In this document: piece after piece, positions 52,575 to 61,181 of the stretch
Position numbering within the stretch: position 1 is the first letter of the stretch
Layout of the letters: every line of letters begins with the position of its first letter
Origin: Orbaceae bacterium ESL0721
Lineage (GTDB): Bacteria > Pseudomonadota > Gammaproteobacteria > Enterobacterales > Orbaceae
Direction of reading: 5' to 3'
Length of the DNA: 64,000 bases
Assembly (NCBI GenBank): GCA_029433365.1
Contig: JAQTHZ010000002.1
Span: 558,001 to 622,000, forward strand
Program-made: the position numbers and the translations under genes
The notes under the pieces: generated by a model
The model's database searches: none
What the model was told of the DNA's origin: nothing
Seen by the model: the letters and a program-made list of their open reading frames with translations, nothing else

Positions 52575-53630
52575 ATGATGTCTGATTTTGCTGAATTAAG
52601 CGGCATTGACTATTTAGTCGTTAATATCAATGCCGTTAATAGTGATAACGCACTGCACGATCGTGAGCAGATTGTGCAGCTGCTTAAACTATCAGATCTC
52701 AATTTAGACCCAAATGTGACCTACTTTATCGTTGCCAAAAAAGGTGATAGCGTTATTGGCTGCGCTGGTCTTGATCACAACATCATTAAGTGCGTCGCTA
52801 TTCACCCAGACTATCAAGGGAATCAACTTAACTTGATTTTGATGGATAAGACGATCAAATATGCGCAGGATCGCGGCTATTTCCACCTATTTTTATATAC
52901 CAAACCTGAAAATGAGCCGATTTTTCGAGGCTGCGGCTTCTACCCTATCGTCACCATAAAAGGGGTGGTAGTTTTGATGGAAAACAGCCCTGTTGGAATT
53001 AAACAGTACTGCAAACAGTTAACCTTACAGCGCAAGTCAGGCAGTAAAATTGGCGCAATTGTGATGAACGCCAATCCGTTTACTAAAGGGCACCAATATC
53101 TGGTCGACTATGCTGCTAAACAGTGTGACTGGCTACATCTTTTTGTAGTAAATGAGGACGCCTCCCGCTTCTCATTTGCAGATCGCTTCAAATTGGTTAA
53201 AGAGGGAACTGCAGGAGTAGCAAATATAACCGTCCACCCAAGCTCTGAATATATTATCTCTAAAGCGACCTTCCCAACCTACTTTTTAAAAGAGAGAGCT
53301 AAAATTGACCAAGCCTATATGGGTGTTGATCTGCTTATTTTCCGTAACTATATCGCCCCCGCGCTCCAGATAACCCACCGTTTTGTTGGCACCGAACCTT
53401 ATAGCGAAGTGACCCATGCCTATAATGAGGCGATGCGCTACTGGCTACAAGATGCAGGCGTAAGCAGTGCCCCAGCTGTTCGGCTGGTAGAGATTGAACG
53501 CATCAAAGAGGGCGATAATATCATTTCGGCATCATTAGTACGTAATTTACTTGATGCAAAACAGTATGATAGAGTTAAAACATTAGTTCCATCAACAACT
53601 TGGAACTACCTTGCAAAGCATCTTAACTAA
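52575..53630 (+). CDS. citC: Citrate lyase ligase CitC
   Basis: CitC acetylates the prosthetic group of citrate lyase with acetate and ATP, turning the enzyme on. The 351-residue protein has an N-terminal GNAT-like domain (about residues 25-130: SVIGCAGLDHNIIKCVAIHPDYQG, then YLYTKPEN-type segment) and a C-terminal nucleotidyltransferase domain with GAIVMNANPFTKGHQYLVD (HxGH-like) and ISASLVRNLL. It starts immediately after the FAH stop, with ATG ATG as alternative starts, so it is likely coupled to it. Confidence 0.95.
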   Translation: MMSDFAELSGIDYLVVNINAVNSDNALHDREQIVQLLKLSDLNLDPNVTYFIVAKKGDSVIGCAGLDHNIIKCVAIHPDYQGNQLNLILMDKTIKYAQDRGYFHLFLYTKPENEPIFRGCGFYPIVTIKGVVVLMENSPVGIKQYCKQLTLQRKSGSKIGAIVMNANPFTKGHQYLVDYAAKQCDWLHLFVVNEDASRFSFADRFKLVKEGTAGVANITVHPSSEYIISKATFPTYFLKERAKIDQAYMGVDLLIFRNYIAPALQITHRFVGTEPYSEVTHAYNEAMRYWLQDAGVSSAPAVRLVEIERIKEGDNIISASLVRNLLDAKQYDRVKTLVPSTTWNYLAKHLN

Positions 53631-53666
53631 ATAGTAGCGTTGTTTATAAGCACTATTTTTTAAGAG

Positions 53667-53731
53667 ACTTTAATAAAACTTTAATAAAACTTTAATAAGA
53701 CTTAATAAGATATTAATAAGACATTAATAAG
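53667..53731. repeat. 11-bp tandem array, about six units, after citC
   Basis: ACTTTAATAAA is repeated from 53667 and drifts to ACATTAATAAG; one unit is a base short (53700-53709). Confidence 0.75.
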
Positions 53732-53854
53732 ACATTTAAAAAGTTACCAAGAGAGGGAATTAACCTGTTAACTCCTCTCTCATTTGAATAAATTGAATAA
53801 AAATTGCACATGGTAACAGTAACCAGTTTAAAAGTGATATGTAAAGGTGAAAAT

Positions 53855-54148
53855 ATGAAAATAGTACAAGAAGCAACAGCTGGAACACTTGAATCAAGTG
53901 ATCTGCTCGTCAAAGTTCAGCCCAATCAAGGGCTAGAAGTTGTGATCAACAGCGATGTAAACAAACAGTTTGGCGATCAGATTCGCAAAGTGGTCGATAA
54001 CACATTACAAACATTAAATGTAACCGACGGCTTGGTGATAATTGATGATAAAGGTGCGCTAGATTGTGCCATCAAAGCGCGGGTTGAGTGTGCAGTTCTG
54101 CGCGGATCGGATGAGATGAAAACATTAGATTGGAGTAAATTACTATGA
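53855..54148 (+). CDS. citD: Citrate lyase acyl carrier protein, gamma subunit CitD
   Basis: A 97-residue carrier whose serine in G-T-L-E-S-S-D (near residue 14) holds the 2'-(5''-phosphoribosyl)-3'-dephospho-CoA group. [10 protein letters not shown] and [15 protein letters not shown] match the family. I use the ATG at 53855, with AAAGGTGA just upstream and the length equal to E. coli CitD; a longer reading from 53804 adds 17 residues with no homology. The stop overlaps the citE start by 4 bp. Confidence 0.94.
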   Translation: MKIVQEATAGTLESSDLLVKVQPNQGLEVVINSDVNKQFGDQIRKVVDNTLQTLNVTDGLVIIDDKGALDCAIKARVECAVLRGSDEMKTLDWSKLL

Positions 54149-55032
54149 AAAAACTTCGACGCAGCATGCTCTTTATACCAGGTGCCAATGCCGCCATGCT
54201 ATCCACATCTTTTGTCTATAAACCTGACTCAATTATGTTTGATCTCGAAGATGCGGTCTCAATAAAAGAGAAAGATTCAGCCCGCCTACTTGTCGCGCAG
54301 ACACTACAGCTCCCAATCTATAAAGAGAGCGGCATTGAGACAGTTGTCCGTATCAATGCATTAAATACCCCTTATGGATTAGATGATCTCGAAGCGGTGG
54401 TGAGAGCCGGCGTTGATGTGGTACGACTACCGATGACCAACTCAGCCGAGGATATCCACGAACTCGAAGCTCACGTCGAACGGATCGAAAAGGCGTGCGG
54501 TCGCCCAGTTGGCAGCACTAGATTAATGGCAGCAATAGAATCAGCTTTAGGCGTTGTTAATGCCGTATCGATCGCACAGTCCTCTCCACGTTTAATCGGT
54601 ATTGCACTCGCTGCATTTGACTACTTAGTCGATATGCAGACCGAACGCGGTGATGGTACCGAACTTTTCTATGCTCGCTGCGCAGTTCTCCATGCCGCGC
54701 GCGTAGCTAAAATTGACGCCTTCGATGTGGTCTATGGCAATGTCAATGATGATGAAGGCTTTATCAAAGAGGCAACTTTTGCTAAAAAATTGGGCTTCAA
54801 TGGTAAATCACTTATTAACCCAAGGCAGATAGATCTGCTACACAACATCTATGCACCAACCGCCAAAGAGCTTGATTACGCGAAAAAAGTGGTTGCCGCA
54901 GCCGAAGAGGGTGAAAAAGCGGGTCTAGGAGTGATTTCACTCAACGGTAAGATGATCGATGCGCCAATTATAACCCGCGCACAATCCATCATTGAGTTAG
55001 CAAAATATTCTGGCGTTCGCCGCGAAGATTAA
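54145..55032 (+). CDS. citE: Citrate lyase beta subunit CitE
   Basis: CitE cleaves citryl-ACP to oxaloacetate and acetyl-ACP. The 295-residue TIM barrel has [64 protein letters not shown] (metal-binding Glu) and [13 protein letters not shown]. It overlaps citD by 4 bp and is followed by citF after 15 bp. Confidence 0.97.
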   Translation: MKKLRRSMLFIPGANAAMLSTSFVYKPDSIMFDLEDAVSIKEKDSARLLVAQTLQLPIYKESGIETVVRINALNTPYGLDDLEAVVRAGVDVVRLPMTNSAEDIHELEAHVERIEKACGRPVGSTRLMAAIESALGVVNAVSIAQSSPRLIGIALAAFDYLVDMQTERGDGTELFYARCAVLHAARVAKIDAFDVVYGNVNDDEGFIKEATFAKKLGFNGKSLINPRQIDLLHNIYAPTAKELDYAKKVVAAAEEGEKAGLGVISLNGKMIDAPIITRAQSIIELAKYSGVRRED

Positions 55033-55047
55033 AGGGATGATACGATT

Positions 55048-56598
55048 ATGACAACAAATAGCACGACAGAACTTTTAACTGAAAAGTTAACTGATATTCA
55101 TGAACAATATCCAGAACTTAATGATATTGTCCCTTTTACAGGCGCAAATACCTTTACCCCGTATCTTGCTGATCCAACCGCTAAACATACCCGCAAACTG
55201 TGCGACTCTGTCGAAGCGGCAGTAAAAAAATGTGGACTAAAAGATGGTATGACTATCTCATTTCACCACGCCTTTCGTGAAGGGGATAAGGTGATTAACC
55301 ATGTTGTTGCTGTGCTCGCCGAGATGGGGTTTAAAAACCTCACGCTCGCCTCAAGCTCACTTTTAACCTGTAACGCTGCGCTGATTCCGCATATTGAATC
55401 TGGTGTGATCACCAAAATCTACACCTCTGGCTTACGCGGTAAGTTGGCGGATGCGATCTCGCACGGCATTATGCAAAATCCGGTACATATCCATTCCCAT
55501 GGTGGGCGGGTAAAACTGATTCAAGATGGCGAAATCAATATCGATGTGGCGTTTCTAGCCGTATCAACCGCCGATGAACTAGGTAATGCCAATGGGGTAT
55601 CGGGTAAATCACAATGTGGATCACTCGGTTATGCCATGGTCGATGCGCAGTTTGCAAAAAAAGTGGTGCTCTTAACTGAAGAGATTGTCCAGTACCCCAA
55701 TAATCCAGGTAGCATCCGCCAAGATCAGGTTGACTACATTGTTAAAGTGGATGAGGTAGGGGATCCAACCAAAATCAGTGTTGGGGCTGCGCGTATTACC
55801 AGCAATCCGCGTGAACTGATGATTGCCCGCTACGCTGCCGATGTGATCGAACACTCCGGCTATTTTAAAGATGGCTTCTCAATACAGACCGGATCCGGCG
55901 CCTCATCAACAGCGGCAACTCGCTTTTTAGAGCACCGTATGCGTGCGCAAAATATTACTGCCTCCTTTGCTCTAGGGGGAATCACCGCCAGTATTGTTGA
56001 CCTATTTGAAAAAGGGTTGATCAAAAAACTGCTTGATACCCAAAGCTTTGATGGCACCGCTGCCCAGTCACTAGGGCGCAATGTCGATCATATCGAGATC
56101 TCAACCAACACCTACGCCAATCCCGCCTCAAAAGGGGCAAGTTGTGATGAGTTAGACGTGGTGATCTTAAGTGCGCTCGAGATCGATCTCAACTTCAATG
56201 TTAATGTGCTAACCGGATCAGATGGCGTAATGCGCGGAGCATCGGGTGGTCACTGTGATACCGCAGCTGCGGCAAATCTTACCATTATCGTGGCACCACT
56301 TATTCGTAGTCGCATCCCAACAGTAATCAAACAGGTGACAACGGTTGTCACGCCAGGTGAAAGCATAGATGTATTAGTGACAGATCACGGTATCGCAGTC
56401 AATCCAAAACGTCCAGAAATTGCAGAGAGACTACGCGAAGCAGGTCTACCGGTGATGACGATTGAAGATCTCTATCAACGTGCTGTCTCATTAACTGGCG
56501 AACCAAAACCGATCGAGTTCAATGACAAAATTGTCGGCATTGTCCACTATCGCGATGGTTCAGTAATTGATGTTGTGCGTCAAGTTAAAGACTATTAA
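55048..56598 (+). CDS. citF: Citrate lyase alpha subunit CitF
   Basis: CitF swaps acetate for citrate on the carrier protein, giving citryl-ACP. The 516-residue protein has LCDSVEAAVKKCGLKDGMTISFHHAFREGD, IYTSGLRGKLADAISHGIM, GNANGVSGKSQCGSLGYA and a C-terminal half with SFALGGITASIVDLFEKG. It forms the lyase with CitD and CitE. The last gene of the unit, citX, begins 286 bp later. Confidence 0.97.
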   Translation: MTTNSTTELLTEKLTDIHEQYPELNDIVPFTGANTFTPYLADPTAKHTRKLCDSVEAAVKKCGLKDGMTISFHHAFREGDKVINHVVAVLAEMGFKNLTLASSSLLTCNAALIPHIESGVITKIYTSGLRGKLADAISHGIMQNPVHIHSHGGRVKLIQDGEINIDVAFLAVSTADELGNANGVSGKSQCGSLGYAMVDAQFAKKVVLLTEEIVQYPNNPGSIRQDQVDYIVKVDEVGDPTKISVGAARITSNPRELMIARYAADVIEHSGYFKDGFSIQTGSGASSTAATRFLEHRMRAQNITASFALGGITASIVDLFEKGLIKKLLDTQSFDGTAAQSLGRNVDHIEISTNTYANPASKGASCDELDVVILSALEIDLNFNVNVLTGSDGVMRGASGGHCDTAAAANLTIIVAPLIRSRIPTVIKQVTTVVTPGESIDVLVTDHGIAVNPKRPEIAERLREAGLPVMTIEDLYQRAVSLTGEPKPIEFNDKIVGIVHYRDGSVIDVVRQVKDY

Positions 56599-56663
56599 TA
56601 CGCGCTTATTGATTGGTTTGCAGCTGGTTTAGTGAATAACTATTAACTAACGTTCGCGAACCA

Positions 56664-56761
56664 ATCATAGTTAATTGATCATAGTTTATTGATCATAGTT
56701 AATTAATCAGAGTTAATTAACTATAATTGGTTAATCATGGTTAATTAATAATAGTTAACAA
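56664..56761. repeat. 14-bp tandem array, seven units, after citF
   Basis: Units start at 56664 (ATCATAGTTAATTG), 56678, 56692, 56706, 56720, 56734 and 56748. The fifth is the most degenerate. It lies in the 286-bp citF-citX gap. Confidence 0.9.
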
Positions 56762-56823
56762 ATTATTAATAGTTTTGCCTTATTGATAATCTCCTAAGTA
56801 TTGATTATCTCTTCAATGACAAC

Positions 56824-56846
56824 TCCGCCGGCACAAAGCCTGCGGA
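56824..56846 (+). other. GC-rich hairpin in the citF-citX gap
   Basis: TCCGCCGG (56824-56831) and CCTGCGGA (56839-56846) pair with one mismatch. It lacks a T-tract, so it is not a standard terminator. It lies about 40 bp before the citX start and may affect citX translation or RNA stability. Confidence 0.45.
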
Positions 56847-56884
56847 ACTCAAGTTAGATATTAAGATGAATAAGAGTTATTAAT

Positions 56885-57616
56885 ATGAAAACGGCTAATA
56901 TGAAAACAGTAAATTTGGATCAACTAAATTTAGACTGTGCTAATTTAGGCAACGCAAATTTAGACCAAACTAATTTAAATAACATTAATTTAAATAATGT
57001 TAATTTAGATAACGTTAACAATAATAGTATTGATAGCAGCAATATTAACAGTAGTATTAATAACAGCAACAACACCATCGATTTTAATAACGGCACCCCC
57101 GTCACCCTTGAAGAGGTGCTACAAGCAAAAGAGCAGCGTGTCATCCGTCAGCAGATGACCATTAGCCGTTACAACTCTCCTATAATCTCGCTCACGCTTG
57201 TTACCCCAGGTGCAGTAAAAAGGAGCCCAATCACTGACTACCTCTTTCGGCAATCGATCTTAGAGATTAAAAACGCCTTAGCAATCAGGCAGATCCCCAT
57301 CTTAAGTCAGCAATATATCTATTTAGTGACGGGGCAAGAGGCGATTATGGCTATTAACCACCCTGCATTACAACTGAAACAGCTCTGTATGCAGCTCGAG
57401 GTGGATCACCCACTAGGGCGGCTGTGGGATATTGATGTGATAGATCCACTCACCCATAGCGCCATCTCACGATCACAATTTGTCGCCCCACCACGTGGCT
57501 GTCTAGTTTGTGGTGACAACGCCAAAGTGTGTGGACGAGAGCGTCGCCACACCATAGACGAGCTATTTGCTGCGATGACAAAAATTATTGAACACTACCA
57601 CGCAACGCTTAACTGA
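56885..57616 (+). CDS. citX: CitX with a pentapeptide-like N-terminal extension
   Basis: CitX transfers the prosthetic-group precursor made by CitG to apo-CitD. From residue 70 (TPVTLEEVLQAKEQRVIRQQ) the 243-residue protein follows E. coli CitX, including LEVDHPLGRLWDIDVIDP and the Cys-rich RGCLVCGDNAKVCGRERRHT. Its first ~65 residues are an extra Asn-rich segment of repeated five-residue units N-L-D-x-x (residues 10-45), from 15-bp DNA repeats. After two Met codons near the start (residues 1 and 6), no other in-frame Met occurs before residue ~90, so the extension is probably translated. Confidence 0.87.
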   Translation: MKTANMKTVNLDQLNLDCANLGNANLDQTNLNNINLNNVNLDNVNNNSIDSSNINSSINNSNNTIDFNNGTPVTLEEVLQAKEQRVIRQQMTISRYNSPIISLTLVTPGAVKRSPITDYLFRQSILEIKNALAIRQIPILSQQYIYLVTGQEAIMAINHPALQLKQLCMQLEVDHPLGRLWDIDVIDPLTHSAISRSQFVAPPRGCLVCGDNAKVCGRERRHTIDELFAAMTKIIEHYHATLN

Positions 57617-57625
57617 ATATTTTAC

Positions 57626-57685
57626 AACTATTTGTTTAAAAACAATTTATTTAACAACAATTTATTTAACAAGAAGTTATTTAAA
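57626..57685. repeat. 15-bp tandem array, four units, after citX
   Basis: Units at 57626 (AACTATTTGTTTAAA), 57641 and 57656 (both AACAATTTATTTAAC) and 57671 (AAGAAGTTATTTAAA). Confidence 0.8.
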
Positions 57686-57783
57686 ATAAAATATTTGAAA
57701 CGCATTGTTTAAAATTAAACAGTTATAAGTAAATAGTTAAAACGAAATATTAAAAACAGATATTTAAATAAAGATATTTAAAA

Positions 57784-57797
57784 AATGTTTTAGGGTT
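57784..57797 (-). repeat. AACCCTAAAACATT motif copy (minus)
   Basis: An exact reverse-complement copy of the 14-mer, 20 bp beyond the stop of the convergent transporter gene. Confidence 0.85.
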
Positions 57798-57817
57798 ATA
57801 CCCCTCTATCTCACTCA

Positions 57818-59257
57818 CTACATAAAAAAGATCCAACTATCGATTAAAAAGATCGGTATTAACAGCAAAATTGACCAGCGCATATAACCAAAAAAGCTCG
57901 GCATCTGGATCCCATTTTGGGTAGCGATCGCCTTAATCATAAAGTTAGGGGCGTTACCAATATAGGTAAGGGCGCCCATAAATACCGAACCCATCGAGAT
58001 AGCTAATAGTGTGCTACTCAGTTTAGTGGTTAAAATCGCCGCATCACCAGACGCTAAATTAAAAAAGACCAGATAAGTTGGGGCATTATCTAAAAAGCCA
58101 GATAGGAGTCCTGATAACCAGAAATAGCAGAGATTAATTGGCTCACCTGCGCCATTAGTTACTAACGCAATAATCCCCGCTAAACTCCCATCTCTCCCAG
58201 CCTGTAGCATCGCCAAAACAGGGGTAATGGTAATAAAAATGGCTAAAAACAGCTTACCAACCTCGATCATCGGTTCCCAACTAAATGCATTCATTTGATA
58301 GATCGTTTTTGGTGTGATCATAAGCGAGAGCAAAATAATTACAATAAATAAAATATTACGCACCAAATCGGGTAGCGTGATCACAACCGAACCAACCTTA
58401 ACCGCCTGATCGGATTGCCAGATGCCAGAGAGCAGCACCACCGCCACAATAGCCAAAAGCAGCAGCATATTTTGCCCGCCAACTATTTTATTCGCTTTAA
58501 CCTCTCTAAGAGTTTGGCTAGCAGCTTGCTGATGAGCTGACTCTCCATTTTTAAGGTGATTATTTTCGCGCCGGTAATAGAAGTTATCTATCAAAAAGAA
58601 GATCGTTAACAGCAACAACGTATTAATCGCAACCGGCAACCCCATATGTTGTAGCGTCCAGAAAAAATCGACCCCCTTTAAAAAGCCGATAAAAAGCGGT
58701 GGATCACCAATTGGCGTCAAACCACCGCCAATATTGGCAACCAAAAAGATAAAAAAGATCACCGTATGCGCACGGTATTCACGATCTTGATTGGCACGAA
58801 TCAACGGGCGAATCATTAGCATTGCAGCGCCAGTCGTCCCCATAATCGAAGCAAAAAGGGTACCCAAAGCAAGGAGGCAGAGGTTATTTTTTGGTGTGCC
58901 ACGCATCGTCGATTGAATTAAAATCCCACCCGAAACGGTAAACAGTGCCAATAACAGCAACAGAAACGGCAGAAACTCCCCCAAAACTGCATGCAAAATC
59001 AGTTGCCACGTAGCACCACCGCCAAAGTAGAGAAGGTTAAATGCTAAAAACAGTAATGTCCAAAAGAGCATGATCTTACCGTAATGGTGGTGCCATAGAC
59101 GGGGCAAAAGCAGCGGAAGGAGGGCGATCGAGAGCAACACCAAAACAAACGGCACCCCCCAAAGCAGACTAAGGTAGGTCAGTGAGTGATCACTCGAATC
59201 TAACGCATAGAGCGGAGCAGGGAGCAGCGTAAAAAACGCGTAAAAACCTATTTTCAT
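57818..59257 (-). CDS. CitMHS_2/NhaD-like membrane transporter
   Basis: A 479-residue polytopic protein with about 12 membrane segments. It fits the ion-transporter superfamily branch annotated either as sodium:proton antiporter or as putative citrate transporter (CitMHS_2). Signatures are TTGAAMLMIRPLIRANQDREYRAHT near residue 140-165, NIGGGLTPIGDPPLFIGFLKGVDFFW near 175-200, LSGFLDNAPTYLVFFNLASGDA, and FMGALTYIGNAPNFMIKAIA. Its start MKIGFYAFFTLLPAPLYALD may be a signal peptide. It lies next to the citrate locus but on the opposite strand, so sodium or citrate handling is plausible; the substrate is unproven. Confidence 0.8.
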   Translation of the reverse strand: MKIGFYAFFTLLPAPLYALDSSDHSLTYLSLLWGVPFVLVLLSIALLPLLLPRLWHHHYGKIMLFWTLLFLAFNLLYFGGGATWQLILHAVLGEFLPFLLLLLALFTVSGGILIQSTMRGTPKNNLCLLALGTLFASIMGTTGAAMLMIRPLIRANQDREYRAHTVIFFIFLVANIGGGLTPIGDPPLFIGFLKGVDFFWTLQHMGLPVAINTLLLLTIFFLIDNFYYRRENNHLKNGESAHQQAASQTLREVKANKIVGGQNMLLLLAIVAVVLLSGIWQSDQAVKVGSVVITLPDLVRNILFIVIILLSLMITPKTIYQMNAFSWEPMIEVGKLFLAIFITITPVLAMLQAGRDGSLAGIIALVTNGAGEPINLCYFWLSGLLSGFLDNAPTYLVFFNLASGDAAILTTKLSSTLLAISMGSVFMGALTYIGNAPNFMIKAIATQNGIQMPSFFGYMRWSILLLIPIFLIDSWIFFM

Positions 59258-59447
59258 AATGTATTGAGATCTAAATTAAAATGGCAGCAAATCAGCCACC
59301 TATAAAGAAAAGTGGCGAGAATTATACCAGAATCTCCACACTATTTTTACCAAATTCACATCCAATTATCACCAAAAATCATTACACAAAACGCTATCCA
59401 AAAGCCACACACAAACATCACCATTATTTATAAATATTAATTAAATC

Positions 59448-59540
59448 AACCCTAAAACAATTTTGCTGATTTAAATTTTAAATCTTAAAAAATCAATCAA
59501 AACGGTATTGTTAAAAATTTTTTTAAAATGTTTTAGGGTT
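59448..59540. repeat. Inverted pair of the 14-mer motif, 65 bp apart
   Basis: AACCCTAAAACAAT at 59448-59461 and AATGTTTTAGGGTT at 59527-59540. They could form a cruciform or looped stem 80 bp upstream of the adhesin promoter. Confidence 0.85.
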
Positions 59541-59615
59541 AAAGATAAATTTATTGAGATTGTTAGCGAACATTAATCTTTATCATTCTTTACAAAAATA
59601 TGAAAAAATTCAAAA

Positions 59616-59645
59616 TTTACTTGATGTTATGGTAGAATTTATAAT
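59616..59645 (+). promoter_or_regulatory. Candidate sigma-70 promoter of the adhesin gene
   Basis: TTTACT (59616-59621), an 18-base spacer and TATAAT (59640-59645). A second TATAAT follows at 59648-59653. The Shine-Dalgarno AAGGGGG is at 59671-59677, 8 bases before the ATG at 59686. Confidence 0.6.
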
Positions 59646-59685
59646 ACTATAATTAGTATTGACATAAATAAAGGGGGTTGTTAAA

Positions 59686-59781
59686 ATGCCACGCAACACG
59701 CAACACGCAACACGCAACACGCAACACGCAACACGCAACACTATAAATATAAACACCAAAAGTTCTCTCTGCGACTCCTAG
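59686..59781 (+). CDS. Leader ORF holding a 7-bp repeat tract (out-of-frame start of the adhesin)
   Basis: The ATG at 59686 has a strong Shine-Dalgarno (AAGGGGG, 8 bases upstream). It reads MPRNTQHATRNTQHATRNT... through the repeats and stops at TAG 59779-59781, giving 31 residues. It is frame 1, while the long ORF is frame 0. I read it as the genuine start codon of the adhesin gene, currently out of frame, not as a separate peptide gene. Confidence 0.65.
   Translation: MPRNTQHATRNTQHATRNTININTKSSLCDS
59691..59739 (+). repeat. Heptanucleotide repeat (ACGCAAC)7
   Basis: Seven perfect copies of ACGCAAC from 59691 to 59739, directly behind the ATG at 59686. Seven is not a multiple of three, so a change of copy number shifts the reading frame: 8 or 5 copies put the ATG in frame with the long ORF, 7 does not. 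Confidence 0.97.
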
Positions 59782-59837
59782 GTGGTCTTCAACTAAAAAA
59801 CATCATCAAATCACTCTTAACTATTCTCCTTCTTTCA

Positions 59838-61181
59838 ATGGCTCTTCCCGCTTCTGCTGCAATGACAACCATTGAGACTAAAAATATAATTATCGGTACT
59901 GCCCCCTATTTAACCTTTGATGGTGGTGAAACAAAAGCAACTGATACTGCTGCGTTATTTAGCATCAAACTCTCAGATGGGCGGGTATTTAGTCAGGATA
60001 ATAACCAATCTACGCCAGATAACCCAATCGAGCTACCTGTTGAAGATCAAACTTTGGCTGATGTGCAGATGTTTGTGCCGATTGATAAACAGATTGTTAA
60101 TCTAAGCGAACTTATCATCACCTCCAATAACTATTGGCGTGATGATGATGGAGATGGTGAGGAGAAAGACACTATAACTGCTACTGGCAGCTTAACTTTG
60201 CAAATACAGGACTCAACCGGCAAAACTTTAAATCGAACTGATAACATCTCCCTCTGTGATGGAGCCACTTACTATAAAGTGGTGTTAACTAGTACAGCAG
60301 GTACCTTAAAAACGCAATACGGTTCGCCAAATAGTACTAATTTTGCTGCATCTAACGTCACCTACTATATCAAACCTAAACCAACTACAAAGCCTTACGC
60401 CTGCTGGGCACAGCCAAATATGCAGTATAGTGGCAGTCAACCTGACGGGCCGAGTATTGAATATTATAATTGGGATGGACCTGTCACTCAGTGGGATAAA
60501 TATAAAGGGTTTAAATTACAAAATATCAATACGCCTTCATCCAACTTCCCAACTATGGGTGCTTATGGATTATTTTTTAAATTAACTATTGCTGGTGATG
60601 TTTGGCAGAATGTGAGTTACGATAAAACACCAGCTGATTCAGGGATTGATATCATAATCGACAATGGTGGTAGTACTAATATTGCCAAAATTCAATTAAA
60701 CGGACCGCGTTACAACACCAACAACGCCAATACTGTAGTTCCTACCACTTTCACCATCTACTCTGATAAAGAGAAGACCAATAAAATATACAGCTTCAAT
60801 ATAAACAGATGGTTTATTGCAACACCTGGTGCTGGTAATGGCTTTAAAGCTAACTACTGTGTTAACCGATACGGTAGTAAGTATCGCATTCCAAGTGTCA
60901 CTGAATTTACCAACGCTAATAACAAATATTATAATTGGACAGGTGGACTATCAGGTCAACCTAAGAATTATCAGCGTCGAATTGGTGGAGGACTTTTTGC
61001 TGAGTGGGGGAACATGTATAGTGGTAACTACTACACCAGTGCCGACTACGATAACAACTATTACTGGGCGTTTGAGAGTTACAGCTCGTCTATCCAGCGT
61101 AATGTCAATTCGAGCAATGGCTATGTCGGCGGCATCATTACGAACCTCAAGGACTACCTTTTTGCTTGCGTCACCCCTTAG
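59838..61181 (+). CDS. Predicted phase-variable, exported adhesin-like protein
   Basis: The coordinates give the readable ORF from its first ATG (447 residues). That ATG lies inside a signal peptide: the frame upstream reads ...NIIKSLLTILLLSMALPASAA and is open back to 59685, with no ATG, GTG or TTG codon. The true start is therefore probably the ATG at 59686, presently out of frame. The mature protein is rich in Thr, Asn, Tyr and Gly. Its end (NRYGSKYRIPSVTEF, RIGGGLFAEWGNMYSG, YYWAFES, then NGYVGGIITNLKDYLFACVTP) resembles the C-terminal lectin-like adhesion domain (DUF823-like) of intimin/invasin-family proteins. There is no obvious C-terminal anchor. Exact family is uncertain. Confidence 0.7.
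   Translation: MALPASAAMTTIETKNIIIGTAPYLTFDGGETKATDTAALFSIKLSDGRVFSQDNNQSTPDNPIELPVEDQTLADVQMFVPIDKQIVNLSELIITSNNYWRDDDGDGEEKDTITATGSLTLQIQDSTGKTLNRTDNISLCDGATYYKVVLTSTAGTLKTQYGSPNSTNFAASNVTYYIKPKPTTKPYACWAQPNMQYSGSQPDGPSIEYYNWDGPVTQWDKYKGFKLQNINTPSSNFPTMGAYGLFFKLTIAGDVWQNVSYDKTPADSGIDIIIDNGGSTNIAKIQLNGPRYNTNNANTVVPTTFTIYSDKEKTNKIYSFNINRWFIATPGAGNGFKANYCVNRYGSKYRIPSVTEFTNANNKYYNWTGGLSGQPKNYQRRIGGGLFAEWGNMYSGNYYTSADYDNNYYWAFESYSSSIQRNVNSSNGYVGGIITNLKDYLFACVTP

Larger units (their letters stand above)
59258..59685. other. Gap upstream of the adhesin gene (428 bp)
   Basis: It contains two inverted copies of the dispersed 14-mer (59448-59461 plus, 59527-59540 minus), then the promoter-like elements of the adhesin (59616-59653) and its Shine-Dalgarno (59671-59677). 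It also includes the promoter of the divergent transporter, which I could not place. Confidence 0.6.

Noticed and set aside
56611-56666. A stem GATTGGTT/AACCAATC after citF as a terminator.
   Set aside because: The loop is about 40 bases and no T-tract follows; it may only be a chance pairing in repeat-rich DNA.
59838-59840. ATG at 59838 as the functional start of the adhesin gene.
   Set aside because: It falls inside the hydrophobic core of a signal peptide and has no good Shine-Dalgarno; using it would remove most of the export signal.
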